Assembly: GCA_036676415.1 (NCBI GenBank)
Contig: JAKFCX010000019.1
Coordinates: 53,423 to 117,422, forward strand
DNA length: 64,000 nt
Direction: 5' to 3'
Source: JAEZDC01 sp036676415
Lineage (GTDB): Bacteria; Bacteroidota; Bacteroidia; Chitinophagales; Chitinophagaceae
Positions 1-8,094 of the stretch are shown here, in pieces. Positions within the stretch are counted from its first letter, which is position 1. Each line of letters starts with the position of its first letter. The position numbers and the translations under genes are program-made. The notes under the pieces were generated by a model. That model was not told the origin of the DNA, did not search any database, and was given only the letters and a program-made list of their open reading frames with translations.

Positions 1-15
1 CCGATTTTTTTTGAA

Positions 16-52
16 GGTTCACGCAAAGGGGCTAAGTAAGCAAAGACGCAAA
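16..52. repeat. Dispersed palindromic repeat, family A (copy 1)
   Basis: Contains TTCACGCAAAG followed by a second GCAAAGACGCAAA core. The same core occurs at about ten other intergenic places in this window. It lies just upstream of structured repeat copy 1. No coding role is visible. Confidence 0.7.
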
Positions 53-88
53 TCCAACTGACAGCCTGACCTGTGCCGCTATAGCGGT

Positions 89-500
89 GGCTCTCGAAGA
101 CTGGTTAATTATTTATGCTCAAGCCGCAGGGCTTCGTATCTACAACGACGCTGCACCTGCTTCTTTGTTGCAATATGGCTTTGCCATTGCACCAATTCCG
201 ATTACATCGGAACCGAACCAGCTGAGGCGTCTTATGTAGATACTGTTGAAATACCCGAGTACTAATAGCAAATGGGTAGAGCGCTATAATAACAAACATT
301 CTGAAACCTAGGTTCGGTGTTACACATGCATCAGGGCTCCACAGCTTAAATCACAGTAGTACCATTGCTAAATCAAGGCCTGATCCAACGAAAGTGCTGA
401 AATCGAAGATTAGCGAAGGCAAAAAACAATAGCTAACACTGAGCAATTATCTTTCGTTGGGGGCTTTTTTTGTTACTTTTTTGGCCAAGCAAAAAACTAA
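89..500 (+). repeat. Structured non-coding repeat SR, copy 1
   Basis: First of three related elements. Visible pairing: AAGCC 121-125 with GGCTT 130-134; a long closing stem GTATCTACA 136-144 with TGTAGATAC 235-243, continued by GACGC 147-151 with GCGTC 227-231; an inner hairpin 165-195 with a 2-nt AT bulge; a small hairpin CCGAT 198-202 with ATCGG 206-210. A second long stem CCAACGAAAG 385-394 pairs with CTTTCGTTGG 451-460, encloses ATTAGC/GCTAA, and is followed by a run of seven T, so the 3' end looks terminator-like. The other copies preserve these stems while changing their sequence. Reading frames are not conserved between copies, so I treat it as non-coding. Strand is chosen from the T-run. 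Confidence 0.8.
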
Positions 501-1186
501 GGAAAGAATATATAACATGCCCTTGCGGCTACAGCAAAAAGCCCTTGCATATTTCCAAACCTCTTTGTAAATTAGGCTTCTCTCTACCCAAACCGGGCTT
601 TAGGATTTCACCAACTAAACTTATTACTCCGGAAAGGCCGGCCTATACGGGCTACCCGGAAATGGATGCTATACCGTTTGCCGCAACAGGCTGTAGCGTT
701 GGAAATTGATGATTTGCCATTTTTAGCTCTTCAGCAAATTTGGCATCATGAGGGCATATCCCGACAAATTGGGTATGTTTTATCTGACTGTTGTTCGGGT
801 CCTGTTCGGGTGTTGTTCGGGTCTGCTTCGGTAAAGCATAAAGGAAGAGTAAAGCGAGAAGCGATCCAAACCCGACCCTGTGCCCTTGTAATGCCCCGGT
901 AAAGTCCATATAACATCCCTGTAAAGGCCGTATAACTTTTTTTGAAGAATCAGGAGATCAACAAATGTGTTTCATTGCAAAAGTTGACACACTAATCAGT
1001 ACGGTGGGCAAAAGCAAAGCCCCGCCGAAGCGAGGCTTTTATCATTACTGGAGCCTGAGAACGTTGTTTAATGTAATTCTTCATGCATGGCTTGATGCAT
1101 CTAATCCTTCCCTACTATGTCCTTCCTACCACCTATATCCGATTCACAATTGTAGCAATATAGTACATTACATCAAGTACTTCTCT
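501..1186. other. Intergenic region with 11-bp tandem repeat
   Basis: No convincing gene. Positions 792-832 hold TGTTCGGGT units starting at 792, 803 and 814, plus a degenerate fourth, an 11-bp period. Open frames across 470-909 have no family features and run through this repeat and structured-repeat sequence, so I discard them. A hairpin near 1016-1042 (AAAGCC/GGCTTT followed by T) looks like a terminator. The stretch may be decayed accessory DNA. Confidence 0.5.
1016..1042 (+). terminator. Hairpin with T-run
   Basis: AAAGCC at 1016-1021 pairs with GGCTTT at 1034-1039, with extra CG/CG pairs inside, and is followed by TTTTAT. It lies inside the long open frame that starts at 965. This is one reason to start the downstream XRE gene later. 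Confidence 0.4.
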
Positions 1187-1246
1187 ATGGGTGATTGGAC
1201 AGTAAATAGAACTTCTTCAATTTTACTCCTTACTCATAGGGAAGTA
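1178..1246. promoter_or_regulatory. Candidate XRE operator half-sites
   Basis: TACTTCTCTATGGG at 1178-1191 is the inverse of the CCCATAGRGAAGTA type, and CTCATAGGGAAGTA lies at 1233-1246. Both match the arms of the perfect palindrome at 1499-1516. With the XRE start at 1247, both lie directly upstream of that gene, the arrangement expected of an autoregulating small XRE protein. The function is inferred. Confidence 0.4.
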
Positions 1247-1474
1247 TTGAAAACTAAAATCGACTTATACGTAATTAACCAGGTAAAGGCTAAAAGGCTT
1301 GAGAAAAAACTCTCTCAGGCAGATTTGGCCTTTGAACTGAGTATGTCTGTCGGTTTTATAGGAAAAGTCGAGAGCACTAACTACCCTACACATTACAACC
1401 TCAAACACCTGAATGATCTAGCAAAGATCCTCAAATGTAGTCCACAGGATTTTCTACCTAAAAAACCTCTTTAA
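1247..1474 (+). CDS. Small XRE-family (HTH) transcriptional regulator
   Basis: Predicted DNA-binding regulator of about 75 residues, almost entirely one helix-turn-helix domain. The SQADLAFELSMSVGFIGKVE segment is the HTH, and the end CSPQDFLPKKPL is typical of small Bacteroidota XRE proteins. I start it at TTG 1247 (MKTKIDLYVINQ...), since the frame upstream to 965 contains a terminator-like hairpin and operator-like sites and has no domain. ATG 1187 is an alternative and would add 20 residues. GGGAAG just before the TTG can act as a ribosome site. It is the gene before the SIR2-STAND gene, same strand, 333 bases away. I infer that it controls itself and that locus through the ACTTCCC-type palindromes. 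Confidence 0.65.
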   Translation: MKTKIDLYVINQVKAKRLEKKLSQADLAFELSMSVGFIGKVESTNYPTHYNLKHLNDLAKILKCSPQDFLPKKPL

Positions 1475-1807
1475 ACGAAATTATAGAAATTTACATTCAC
1501 TTCCCCATAGGGAAGTAATTTTAATGTCTGGCTATCAGAAACTCCAAAGGCAAGCTCCTTACTCCAGATGATTGGAAGGATAAATGATAAGCCCTCCGAA
1601 AGTGGCCTAAAAAAATTGATAAAAATATATTATCGAAAAAGCTTATTTTTTAGGGTACTAGTTTGTTTTATTGATGAAAGTCGAAATCATTTCTTAGTCA
1701 ACTATTTATATCAAGACGTTACGCCTATCTGAAAGTTATGCACTATGCTATAATAGTATGCAGTTATTTCCTTTTTTAAAATAATTTACAACCCTAATTA
1801 TGAAAGC
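1475..1807. other. Intergenic region before the SIR2-STAND gene
   Basis: Holds the perfect palindrome at 1499-1516, then a short open stretch ending in LLTPDDWKDK at about 1552-1584 that may be a gene remnant, then AT-rich sequence. ACTAT 1742-1746 pairs with ATAGT 1753-1757 about 50 bases ahead of the start codon and could be a second control site. No clear TAnnTTTG box was found. Confidence 0.4.
1499..1516. promoter_or_regulatory. Perfect palindrome, candidate operator
   Basis: ACTTCCC, spacer CATA, GGGAAGT: two perfect 7-bp arms. It sits downstream of the XRE gene and upstream of the SIR2-STAND gene, and matches the two weaker sites at 1178 and 1233. It is probably the XRE binding site; binding itself is inference. 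Confidence 0.5.
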
Positions 1808-4800
1808 ATGCATACCCAGCTTCAAAAAGCCATTGAGCAAAACTCATTAGTAATTTTTGCAGGATCAGGAACTTCTACGGTACTTGGATTACCAAATTGG
1901 CAGGACCTCACAAAAGATATATTAAGAGAGCTAGAGAAATACAACACCGACCTAAAAGCCTTTGAACAATTATTAGAGTCAAATACGTTGTCCCCGCTAC
2001 AAGTATTGGATCATCTTGAACACTCATATCGTCCGCAAATATTGACTTCGGTAACAAAAAAGCTGCTTCTTAGCAAAAGCCTCAATTATTCGGTTCACAA
2101 AAAGCTATATGAATTAAGCCCAAAGATATTAACGACTAATTACGATAAGGCATTTGAATTTTCATTAGAAAAGCAGGCAAACATTGTAACTGACCTAAGT
2201 AAATTCAAGATGCATGGAATCGGTAATGGGGAAGAGTACATATTTAAAATACATGGTGATATAGATGTACCAGAAAATTGTGTTTTATTCACTTCACAAT
2301 ACAATAAACTTTACAAAGAAAAGGATAGCGCTTTTCTTCTTGAACTAAAAAAAATATTAACTAATAAAACGATTCTATTTATTGGATTTAGTTTGAAAGA
2401 TCCTTTTTTTATAGAGCTATTGCAAAAGCTAGATAATATGTACAATGGCTTTTTAGCTCCCCATTTTATTATTACTACCGAGGAAAGTTTTAATTATCCA
2501 AATGACAAAATAATTCCTTTAAAATTACAAAGCTATTCCACCGATAAAGTGATATCCTTCCTTGACGATCTAATTGCTTTAAAACCAATCACGAAACTGT
2601 ATACGCAAAAAAAAGAAGAGACAGTTTTGATAACCAAACCTAAAATTTCAGTACTGAAATCGAATCCTATAAACAAAGATTTCACTATCAATGAAGAAAT
2701 CATTATCGAACAACTTTTGAAGTACGATTCGAATATAAACCTCAGTCTTTTAAATTTTGATAGCCTTCAAGCCATTGATAATAGCGATTTAGCATTCATT
2801 ATAACTAAAGCCGTTAAAAACAAACTTATAATTGAAGATGAATATTTAAGCGGTAAGCAAGTCACTGTCGATGAAATAATAGAAAATATTCCATGCACAT
2901 CACTCAAATGTTTGATAATCCTTCATGAGGGCGATTTTAGCTGTAAAGTTGAAAATAAAATTTTACCTGTCATACTCATCAAAATTAACTCAGAGAAAAC
3001 AAAAGACGTAGTAACAAAATTTACCTACCATTTCTTTGTTAAACACGAACTTCCTAACGCTTTTCAATTGGAAATCACCTGCGTCAACGAAGGTTATCTC
3101 AAATTCATGGAGATTAAAAAAGGGACCGGAAAATTATTCAAGTTTCAGCCGACCATTTCAAAATTTATAGATCAAAAGAATCTTCAAAAATTCATTGGTA
3201 GAAAAACTGATATAGAAAGTATTGTTAGAAAATTAATCGATCTAAAATATGAGGATAAACTTTTAACCGTCAAAGGCAGTGGAGGTATTGGCAAAACCAC
3301 GATTATCACGAAAGCAGCAATAGAGGTGGCTGAGAGAAAACATTTTGACAAAGGTGTACATTTTGTCCCTTGTCAAAATATAATTTCTTTTGAAAACTTT
3401 CAATTCGCTATCTCACAGTGTTTCGATTTAATTTCTTCGATTAGAATCAAAGAGCAAATCGAAGAGAATTTCAGCTTTAAAAACCGTCTGATAATTTTAG
3501 ACAATTTTGAAACTCTTTTACATCTCCCAGAAAGAGAGGATATAATAGATCTAACTTCCTTTATCTGCGATTACTCTTGTATTGCCGTCACCACAAGACA
3601 ACTTTTAGAATTAGATTTCGAAGATGTATATGACTTACGAAACTTTACTACAGATGAAGGAGTAGCATTGTTTAAAAGTATCTACCCAAAAATAAATCCT
3701 TCAGATGAGAAAATTCTTCGTGAATCGATAGTGGAGCAACTTTTGAATAATAATCCCCTGGCAATTAAATTAATTGCAAAAGGCTTACCTGAAGGGAAAC
3801 AAATGACGATCCTTAAAGATGAATTGGAAGAGAACTTGTTTAGAGATGATAATATTGAACAAATTTTCGAAAGACCTGAAGACATTAATATTGAAAAATC
3901 TAAGTCAATCTATCATTCAATAAACTATTCATATCAAAAGCTTTCTGAAAAGGAAAAACTCACTTTTGAACTTTTATCGCTTTTCCCTGATGGCATTCAT
4001 TTAGAAAATTTTAAGGGTTTCTCAAAAAATGCGAAGAAAAGTATGCTTACAGTAAGTGATAAAGACATAAAATACTTAGACAATAAATCACTCTTGGAGA
4101 ACTCTAACAATTTCTTGAAACTACAATCTATTATAAGCCGATTTGCTGACTACCAGTTTTCAAAAAGGGACGAGGATGTAAAAAAGGAATACTATCAGCT
4201 GGTATTTAATTTTAATAGCTTCATGTTGACTCTTATTGGCAAAACCAAATTACTCAGGAGTTCCGATTCGTTACGATTCTTAGATATGAGCTATAATAAC
4301 TTGCTCAAGGTTTTTGAAATTATGGAGTTCATAGATGAGCCGATTAATTCAAAACTAAATTTTATAGATGATGTTTCTAATCAATTTAGAAGAACCAACC
4401 AACCTGATCAATTTTTAAAAAAATTAAAGAAATTATCTGAAAGATTTGAGGGAAAGGAAGCGCTATTAGTTAAAGTCATGGAATATCATACTGAATATTG
4501 GACTCGCAATTTTGACGTTATAGAAAAACTTGTTCGTAAAATATCTCCTCAAGAGCTAAACGGCTTGAATAAAGAAGATGCATTAGACGAATTGATACTC
4601 CAAAATGCAGCTGCGATATATGAATGTGAAGGCTTAAGCTATGAACTTCTTCAACATATTATTAACCTATCAATTTACAGTATAAGAATAGATCACAAGC
4701 TATTCAAACTTGGCTACTTAGATGAGGCCTTGTGGGTAGTTAACAATCAAAAGGATGAGGATGATTTCGGAACCTTAGTCATAAAATTATTTCATGGGTC

Positions 4801-5311
4801 CATTAATGTCGAATTAATTGACGAGTATATAGAGAGCTTATATAAAAAAGAGGTTTTAGAGATTTGTCAATGCACCTACCTTAAATCTCAATTACAAACG
4901 GTAAATCTTGAGAGTATCAAGAAATTGGTAATAAGTAATCCATATTCACATGGTATTATCAATTTGATGCAAGCTACCCATGAAAGTTCAATAGAACGAA
5001 AAAGGGAAATCTATGAAAATGCATTAAAGCATCTGTTTCATATTAAATATTATTATCTAGAAGGAATTTTGAAATATTGTTCGATACTTGAAGAACATAA
5101 CTATAAAGAAGAATTTGACAAATGGCAATCCGAGGGTTTAGCTTTGGCACAACAATATCATTATGCATATTTGGTTTTTCTTTTCGAAAAACTGAAAAAT
5201 CCTCACCTTGTTTGGAACCAAGAGCATTATATTCAGAAATACGCACCTTTAGAAGGATTACCTGAATACATGAAACTTTATATTAAAGAAAAGCAGAAGC
5301 AAAAAAAATAA
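1808..5311 (+). CDS. SIR2-STAND NTPase, Avs-like anti-phage defence protein
   Basis: A 1167-residue multidomain protein. Residues about 5-260 are a SIR2-like domain: FAGSGTS, TTNYDKAFE, the KIHGD histidine, FTSQYN and LFIGFSLKDP. Residues about 270-455 are a linker domain I do not recognise. From about 465 follows a STAND/NB-ARC-type NTPase: FIGR, Walker A GSGGIGKTT near 490-498, Walker B RLIILDNFE near 559-567, TTRQ near 595 and NNPLAIKL near 647. Residues about 700-1167 are helical, without clear repeats, as expected of a sensor. In known SIR2-STAND (Avs5-type) systems, a phage protein is sensed by the C-terminus and the SIR2 domain then depletes NAD+. The gene is much more AT-rich than the genes from 6 kb on, which suggests transfer. 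Which Avs subtype it belongs to cannot be decided by eye. Confidence 0.85.
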   Translation: MHTQLQKAIEQNSLVIFAGSGTSTVLGLPNWQDLTKDILRELEKYNTDLKAFEQLLESNTLSPLQVLDHLEHSYRPQILTSVTKKLLLSKSLNYSVHKKLYELSPKILTTNYDKAFEFSLEKQANIVTDLSKFKMHGIGNGEEYIFKIHGDIDVPENCVLFTSQYNKLYKEKDSAFLLELKKILTNKTILFIGFSLKDPFFIELLQKLDNMYNGFLAPHFIITTEESFNYPNDKIIPLKLQSYSTDKVISFLDDLIALKPITKLYTQKKEETVLITKPKISVLKSNPINKDFTINEEIIIEQLLKYDSNINLSLLNFDSLQAIDNSDLAFIITKAVKNKLIIEDEYLSGKQVTVDEIIENIPCTSLKCLIILHEGDFSCKVENKILPVILIKINSEKTKDVVTKFTYHFFVKHELPNAFQLEITCVNEGYLKFMEIKKGTGKLFKFQPTISKFIDQKNLQKFIGRKTDIESIVRKLIDLKYEDKLLTVKGSGGIGKTTIITKAAIEVAERKHFDKGVHFVPCQNIISFENFQFAISQCFDLISSIRIKEQIEENFSFKNRLIILDNFETLLHLPEREDIIDLTSFICDYSCIAVTTRQLLELDFEDVYDLRNFTTDEGVALFKSIYPKINPSDEKILRESIVEQLLNNNPLAIKLIAKGLPEGKQMTILKDELEENLFRDDNIEQIFERPEDINIEKSKSIYHSINYSYQKLSEKEKLTFELLSLFPDGIHLENFKGFSKNAKKSMLTVSDKDIKYLDNKSLLENSNNFLKLQSIISRFADYQFSKRDEDVKKEYYQLVFNFNSFMLTLIGKTKLLRSSDSLRFLDMSYNNLLKVFEIMEFIDEPINSKLNFIDDVSNQFRRTNQPDQFLKKLKKLSERFEGKEALLVKVMEYHTEYWTRNFDVIEKLVRKISPQELNGLNKEDALDELILQNAAAIYECEGLSYELLQHIINLSIYSIRIDHKLFKLGYLDEALWVVNNQKDEDDFGTLVIKLFHGSINVELIDEYIESLYKKEVLEICQCTYLKSQLQTVNLESIKKLVISNPYSHGIINLMQATHESSIERKREIYENALKHLFHIKYYYLEGILKYCSILEEHNYKEEFDKWQSEGLALAQQYHYAYLVFLFEKLKNPHLVWNQEHYIQKYAPLEGLPEYMKLYIKEKQKQKK

Positions 5312-5330
5312 CTCTCAGCTCTCCACAGCT

Positions 5331-5497
5331 CTCCAAAGAGTTCGCTTCATCGGCTCTTTGCGAGGCAGATTATAATCCAGACTTTGCCTGGCATTCGAAG
5401 AACGAAACATAAGCGTTAGAATTAATGTTGAATTTTTTCAAGCAGACTTAGCCTGCTTCTGATTAGACATCCAAAGAGCCTGCAGAACTCTTTGGAT
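5331..5497. repeat. Paired CCAAAGAG/CTCTTTGG hairpins
   Basis: ATCCAAAGAG 5469-5478 and CTCTTTGGAT 5488-5497 form a perfect 10-bp stem with a 9-nt loop. A diverged partner, TCCAAAGAG 5332-5340 with CTCTTTG 5354-5360, lies 130 bases upstream. They lie between convergent genes and may act as a bidirectional terminator, although there is no T-run. Confidence 0.5.
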
Positions 5498-5505
5498 AGC
5501 GGTGC

Positions 5506-5943
5506 TTATATCTTCCCCTTATGTCTTTCATCATAATCTACCATCCACTCAATACCGTATTTATCTCTGAACATGCCAAAATAAGACCCCCACGGACTTT
5601 CGGCAATAGGACACTCAATAGTACCACCAGCGGATAGTCCGTTAAATATCCTGTCAGCTTCTTCCCGGCTTTCCGCACCAACGGATATTTTAGACCTGTT
5701 CTCATTCTCGTTAACCTTGCCCATAAATTCAGGAACATCATTACCCATCAAAACATTACTGCCAATCGGTAATGCAATGTGCATGATCTTGTTAGCTTCT
5801 GTTTCTGAAAAACTTGTTCCAGGGGCTGCCATGTCTTTAAAACGTATGATGTTTACAAATGTTCCCCCGAACACTGAGCGGTAAAATTCAAATGCTTCTT
5901 CTGCATTTCCATTGAAATTGATGTGTGGATTGATTAGCGCCAT
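5506..5943 (-). CDS. VOC family (PhnB-like) protein
   Basis: A 145-residue single-domain protein of the vicinal oxygen chelate / PhnB-like type. The N-terminal HINFNGNAEEAFEFYRSVFG stretch and the C-terminal YFGMFRDKYGIEWMVDY stretch are the family signatures. Such proteins are often called 3-demethylubiquinone methyltransferase-like, but the fold gives no specific substrate. Full family length; ATG start. It is convergent with the SIR2-STAND gene and ends 190 bases from it. It was probably part of the host chromosome before the defence genes arrived, because its base composition is like the later genes. Cytoplasmic; function unknown. Confidence 0.8.
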   Translation of the reverse strand: MALINPHINFNGNAEEAFEFYRSVFGGTFVNIIRFKDMAAPGTSFSETEANKIMHIALPIGSNVLMGNDVPEFMGKVNENENRSKISVGAESREEADRIFNGLSAGGTIECPIAESPWGSYFGMFRDKYGIEWMVDYDERHKGKI

Positions 5944-6162
5944 GTTGGTTTCTTTTTTACAAACCTATGTTGTTTTCGATTCAGCGATAAGGTGTTAAAG
6001 CGGCAAAAAAGAGGTGATTTGCGGCAAGCGATATTTCTTACGTATTATTTAATAACATGCCAGGTTCCATCATAAACACTTCTAATGATGCTCACGTGCA
6101 GTAAGACGATCAGCAAAACCGGACAGGTTAGTTGTAAGCATTTTTCAATACCATTGCATCAT

Positions 6163-7173
6163 ATGAGCAATCATGTCTCCTGGTCCATCTTAGAACTCGC
6201 TATTGTTTCAGACGGCGAAACCATGCAGCAAACGCTGCACAATTCACTTGCACTGGCAAAGCAGGCAGAAGCAGATAACTATAAACGCATCTGGTTTGCA
6301 GAGCATCATAATTCAGAGAACATCGGCAGCAGTGCTACTGCTTTACTAATCGGTTACGTGGCAGAGAACACCAATACCATCCGTGTGGGTTCAGGTGGTA
6401 TCATGCTGCCCAATCATTCACCACTCATTATTGCAGAACAGTTTGGAACGCTGGCTCATCTGTATCCCGGTCGTATCGATCTTGGTCTTGGCAGGGCTCC
6501 CGGTACTGATCAACTCACGGCACAGGCCATCCGTTCAGATTTTATGCAGGCAGCACATTCATTTCCTGCAGAGGTGGAGAAGATACTGCAATACTTCTCT
6601 CCTGCTAACAATGCATCCAAAGTAAGAGCTGCCATTGCAGAAGGAACGAATGTTCCGCTATACATACTGGGCTCCAGTACAGACAGTGCTCATCTTGCAG
6701 CTAAGATGGGACTGCCGTATGCATTTGCCAGTCATTTTGCTACAACGCATTTACAGGAAGCGTTGGAGATATACAGGGATGAATTCCGTCCATCTGAATT
6801 TTTAGATGAGCCTTATTCCATGGCCGGCGTAAACATATATATGGCAGACACAGATGAGGAAGCGGAAAAGCAATTCACCAGCCTGATAAAAATGTTTGTA
6901 GGTGTGCTTACCGGTAACAGGCAACCTCTACAGCCACCAACAGAAATGACAGATGAGTTGAGAGAGTTACTGCAACATCCTGCTGTATACCAGATGCTGA
7001 AATATTCTTTCTATGGTTCTAAACAAACGGTAAGTAAAGCTGTAGATTCATTTCTTGCAGACACCGGTGTGGATGAACTGGTAGCAGTATGTACCATGCA
7101 TAATATTAATGACCGGTTAAAATCTTTTCGGTTGTTTGCAGAGATGATGGTTTCACGGAAAGATGCTGAGTAG
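6163..7173 (+). CDS. LLM class flavin-dependent oxidoreductase (luciferase-like)
   Basis: About 336 residues, luciferase-like monooxygenase fold. Family features: WSILELAIVSDGETMQQTL at the N-terminus, WFAEHHN, the SGGIMLPNHSPLIIAEQFGT segment, GRIDLGLGRAPGTD, and LYILGSS near the FMN site. Members use FMNH2; the substrate here is unknown. I start at ATG 6163 because the 26 residues encoded upstream from 6085 do not resemble the family. The last residues, SRKDAE, are not family sequence: they come from a dispersed palindromic repeat running into the gene end, which also contributes the stop. Structured repeat copy 2 begins directly downstream. Confidence 0.85.
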   Translation: MSNHVSWSILELAIVSDGETMQQTLHNSLALAKQAEADNYKRIWFAEHHNSENIGSSATALLIGYVAENTNTIRVGSGGIMLPNHSPLIIAEQFGTLAHLYPGRIDLGLGRAPGTDQLTAQAIRSDFMQAAHSFPAEVEKILQYFSPANNASKVRAAIAEGTNVPLYILGSSTDSAHLAAKMGLPYAFASHFATTHLQEALEIYRDEFRPSEFLDEPYSMAGVNIYMADTDEEAEKQFTSLIKMFVGVLTGNRQPLQPPTEMTDELRELLQHPAVYQMLKYSFYGSKQTVSKAVDSFLADTGVDELVAVCTMHNINDRLKSFRLFAEMMVSRKDAE

Positions 7174-7183
7174 CAAAGACGCA
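7151..7183. repeat. Dispersed palindromic repeat, family A (copy 2)
   Basis: TTTCACGGAAAGATGCTGAG then GCAAAGACGCA. It overlaps the end of the LLM oxidoreductase gene and replaces its natural C-terminus with SRKDAE. Confidence 0.65.
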
Positions 7184-7184
7184 G

Positions 7185-7570
7185 TTTATGCTCAAGCCGC
7201 AGGGCTTCGTATCTACAACGACGCTGCACCTGCTTCTTTGGTGCAATATGGCTTTGCCATTGCACCAATTCCGACAAGTCGGAACCGAACCAGCTGAGGC
7301 GTCTTATGTAGATACTGTTGGAATACTGGAGTATTAACAGCAATGCATAGAGCACGACAAATTCAAGAAGCTCGAAATTTATTTTGGTGCTGCACATGAT
7401 ATCAAGGCTCTGCTGCTGAAGTCACAGTAGTACCACAGCTATATCAAGGCGTGATCAAACGAAAGGGGTGAAATCGAAGATTAGCGAAGGCAAAAAACAA
7501 TAGCTAATACTGAGCAATTATCTTTCGTTTGTGGGCTTCTTTGGTTCTTTCTTGCCCACCAAGAAAGAAC
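7185..7570 (+). repeat. Structured non-coding repeat SR, copy 2
   Basis: Closely related to copy 1. Closing stem GTATCTACA 7209-7217 with TGTAGATAC 7307-7315, continued by GACGC 7220-7224 with GCGTC 7299-7303. The inner hairpin is its best version: 7238-7247 plus 7250-7252 pair fully with 7256-7268 around a TTT loop, with AT (7248-7249) bulged. The small hairpin reads CCGAC..GTCGG instead of CCGAT..ATCGG. The second stem is CAAACGAAAG 7456-7465 with CTTTCGTTTG 7522-7531, so the C-G pair of copy 1 has become A-T. It ends with a perfect 10-bp hairpin, GTTCTTTCTT 7544-7553 with AAGAAAGAAC 7561-7570. Confidence 0.85.
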
Positions 7571-7573
7571 ATA

Positions 7574-7617
7574 AAGATGCTCAAGCCGCAGGGGTTTGTA
7601 TTTTCAAAGAGCATCTT
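7574..7617. repeat. Hairpin with truncated SR head
   Basis: AAGATGCTC 7574-7582 pairs perfectly with GAGCATCTT 7609-7617. The loop begins AAGCCGCAGG, the same start as the structured repeats, so this looks like a truncated fourth copy between copies 2 and 3. Confidence 0.5.
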
Positions 7618-7640
7618 AGCAACTGCTATATCAGTCTGAG

Positions 7641-8005
7641 GCTCTCGAAGATGTTTCCAGTTTTTTTGCTCAAGCCGCATGGCTTCGTATCTACAACGAC
7701 GCTGCACCTGCTTCTTTGCATTGATATCGCTTTGCGATCACTGCAATTCCGATTACATCGGAACCGAACCAGCTGAGGCGTCTTATGTAGATACTGTTGG
7801 AATACTGGAGTATTAACAGCAATGCATAGCGCACGACAAAATTCAAGAAGCTCGAAATTTATTTTGGTACTGCACATGATATCAAGGCTCTGCTGCTGAA
7901 GTCACAGTAGCACCACAGTTACATCAAGGTGTGATCCAACGGCAGTGCTGTAATATCTGCCGTTTGTGGACTTCTTTGGTTCTTTCTTTCCCACCAAGAA
8001 AGAAC
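7641..8005 (+). repeat. Structured non-coding repeat SR, copy 3
   Basis: Same architecture as copies 1 and 2. Closing stem GTATCTACA 7687-7695 with TGTAGATAC 7786-7794; GACGC 7698-7702 with GCGTC 7778-7782. The inner hairpin 7716-7746 has a different stem sequence: five base pairs are changed on both sides relative to copy 2, the AT bulge and TTT loop stay, and there is one mismatch. The second stem is AACGGCAG 7938-7945 with CTGCCGTT 7957-7964: two A-T pairs became G-C and C-G, and its loop has shrunk to 11 nt. Final hairpin GTTCTTTCTT 7979-7988 with AAGAAAGAAC 7996-8005. Confidence 0.85.
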
Positions 8006-8094
8006 ATACCAATAAAGCTCAAGCAACTGATAGAAATACCAGTAATAAGGTTGCAACATTTTAGTATTTTGCCTTGGATAACAGCTAAACAGAT

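Noticed and set aside
105..299. Open frame inside structured repeat copy 1 (minus strand), and similar frames in copies 2 and 3
   Set aside because: The frames differ between copies and are broken by indels, while base-paired stems are kept, so structure rather than protein is conserved.
470..909. Overlapping open frames in the gene-free left region
   Set aside because: They run through repeat sequence, oppose each other and show no domain or signal.
965..1246. Long upstream extension of the XRE gene
   Set aside because: It contains a terminator-like hairpin and operator-like sites and lacks any recognisable domain.
7504..7877. Three open frames around structured repeat copies 2 and 3
   Set aside because: Composed of repeat sequence; no conserved frame.
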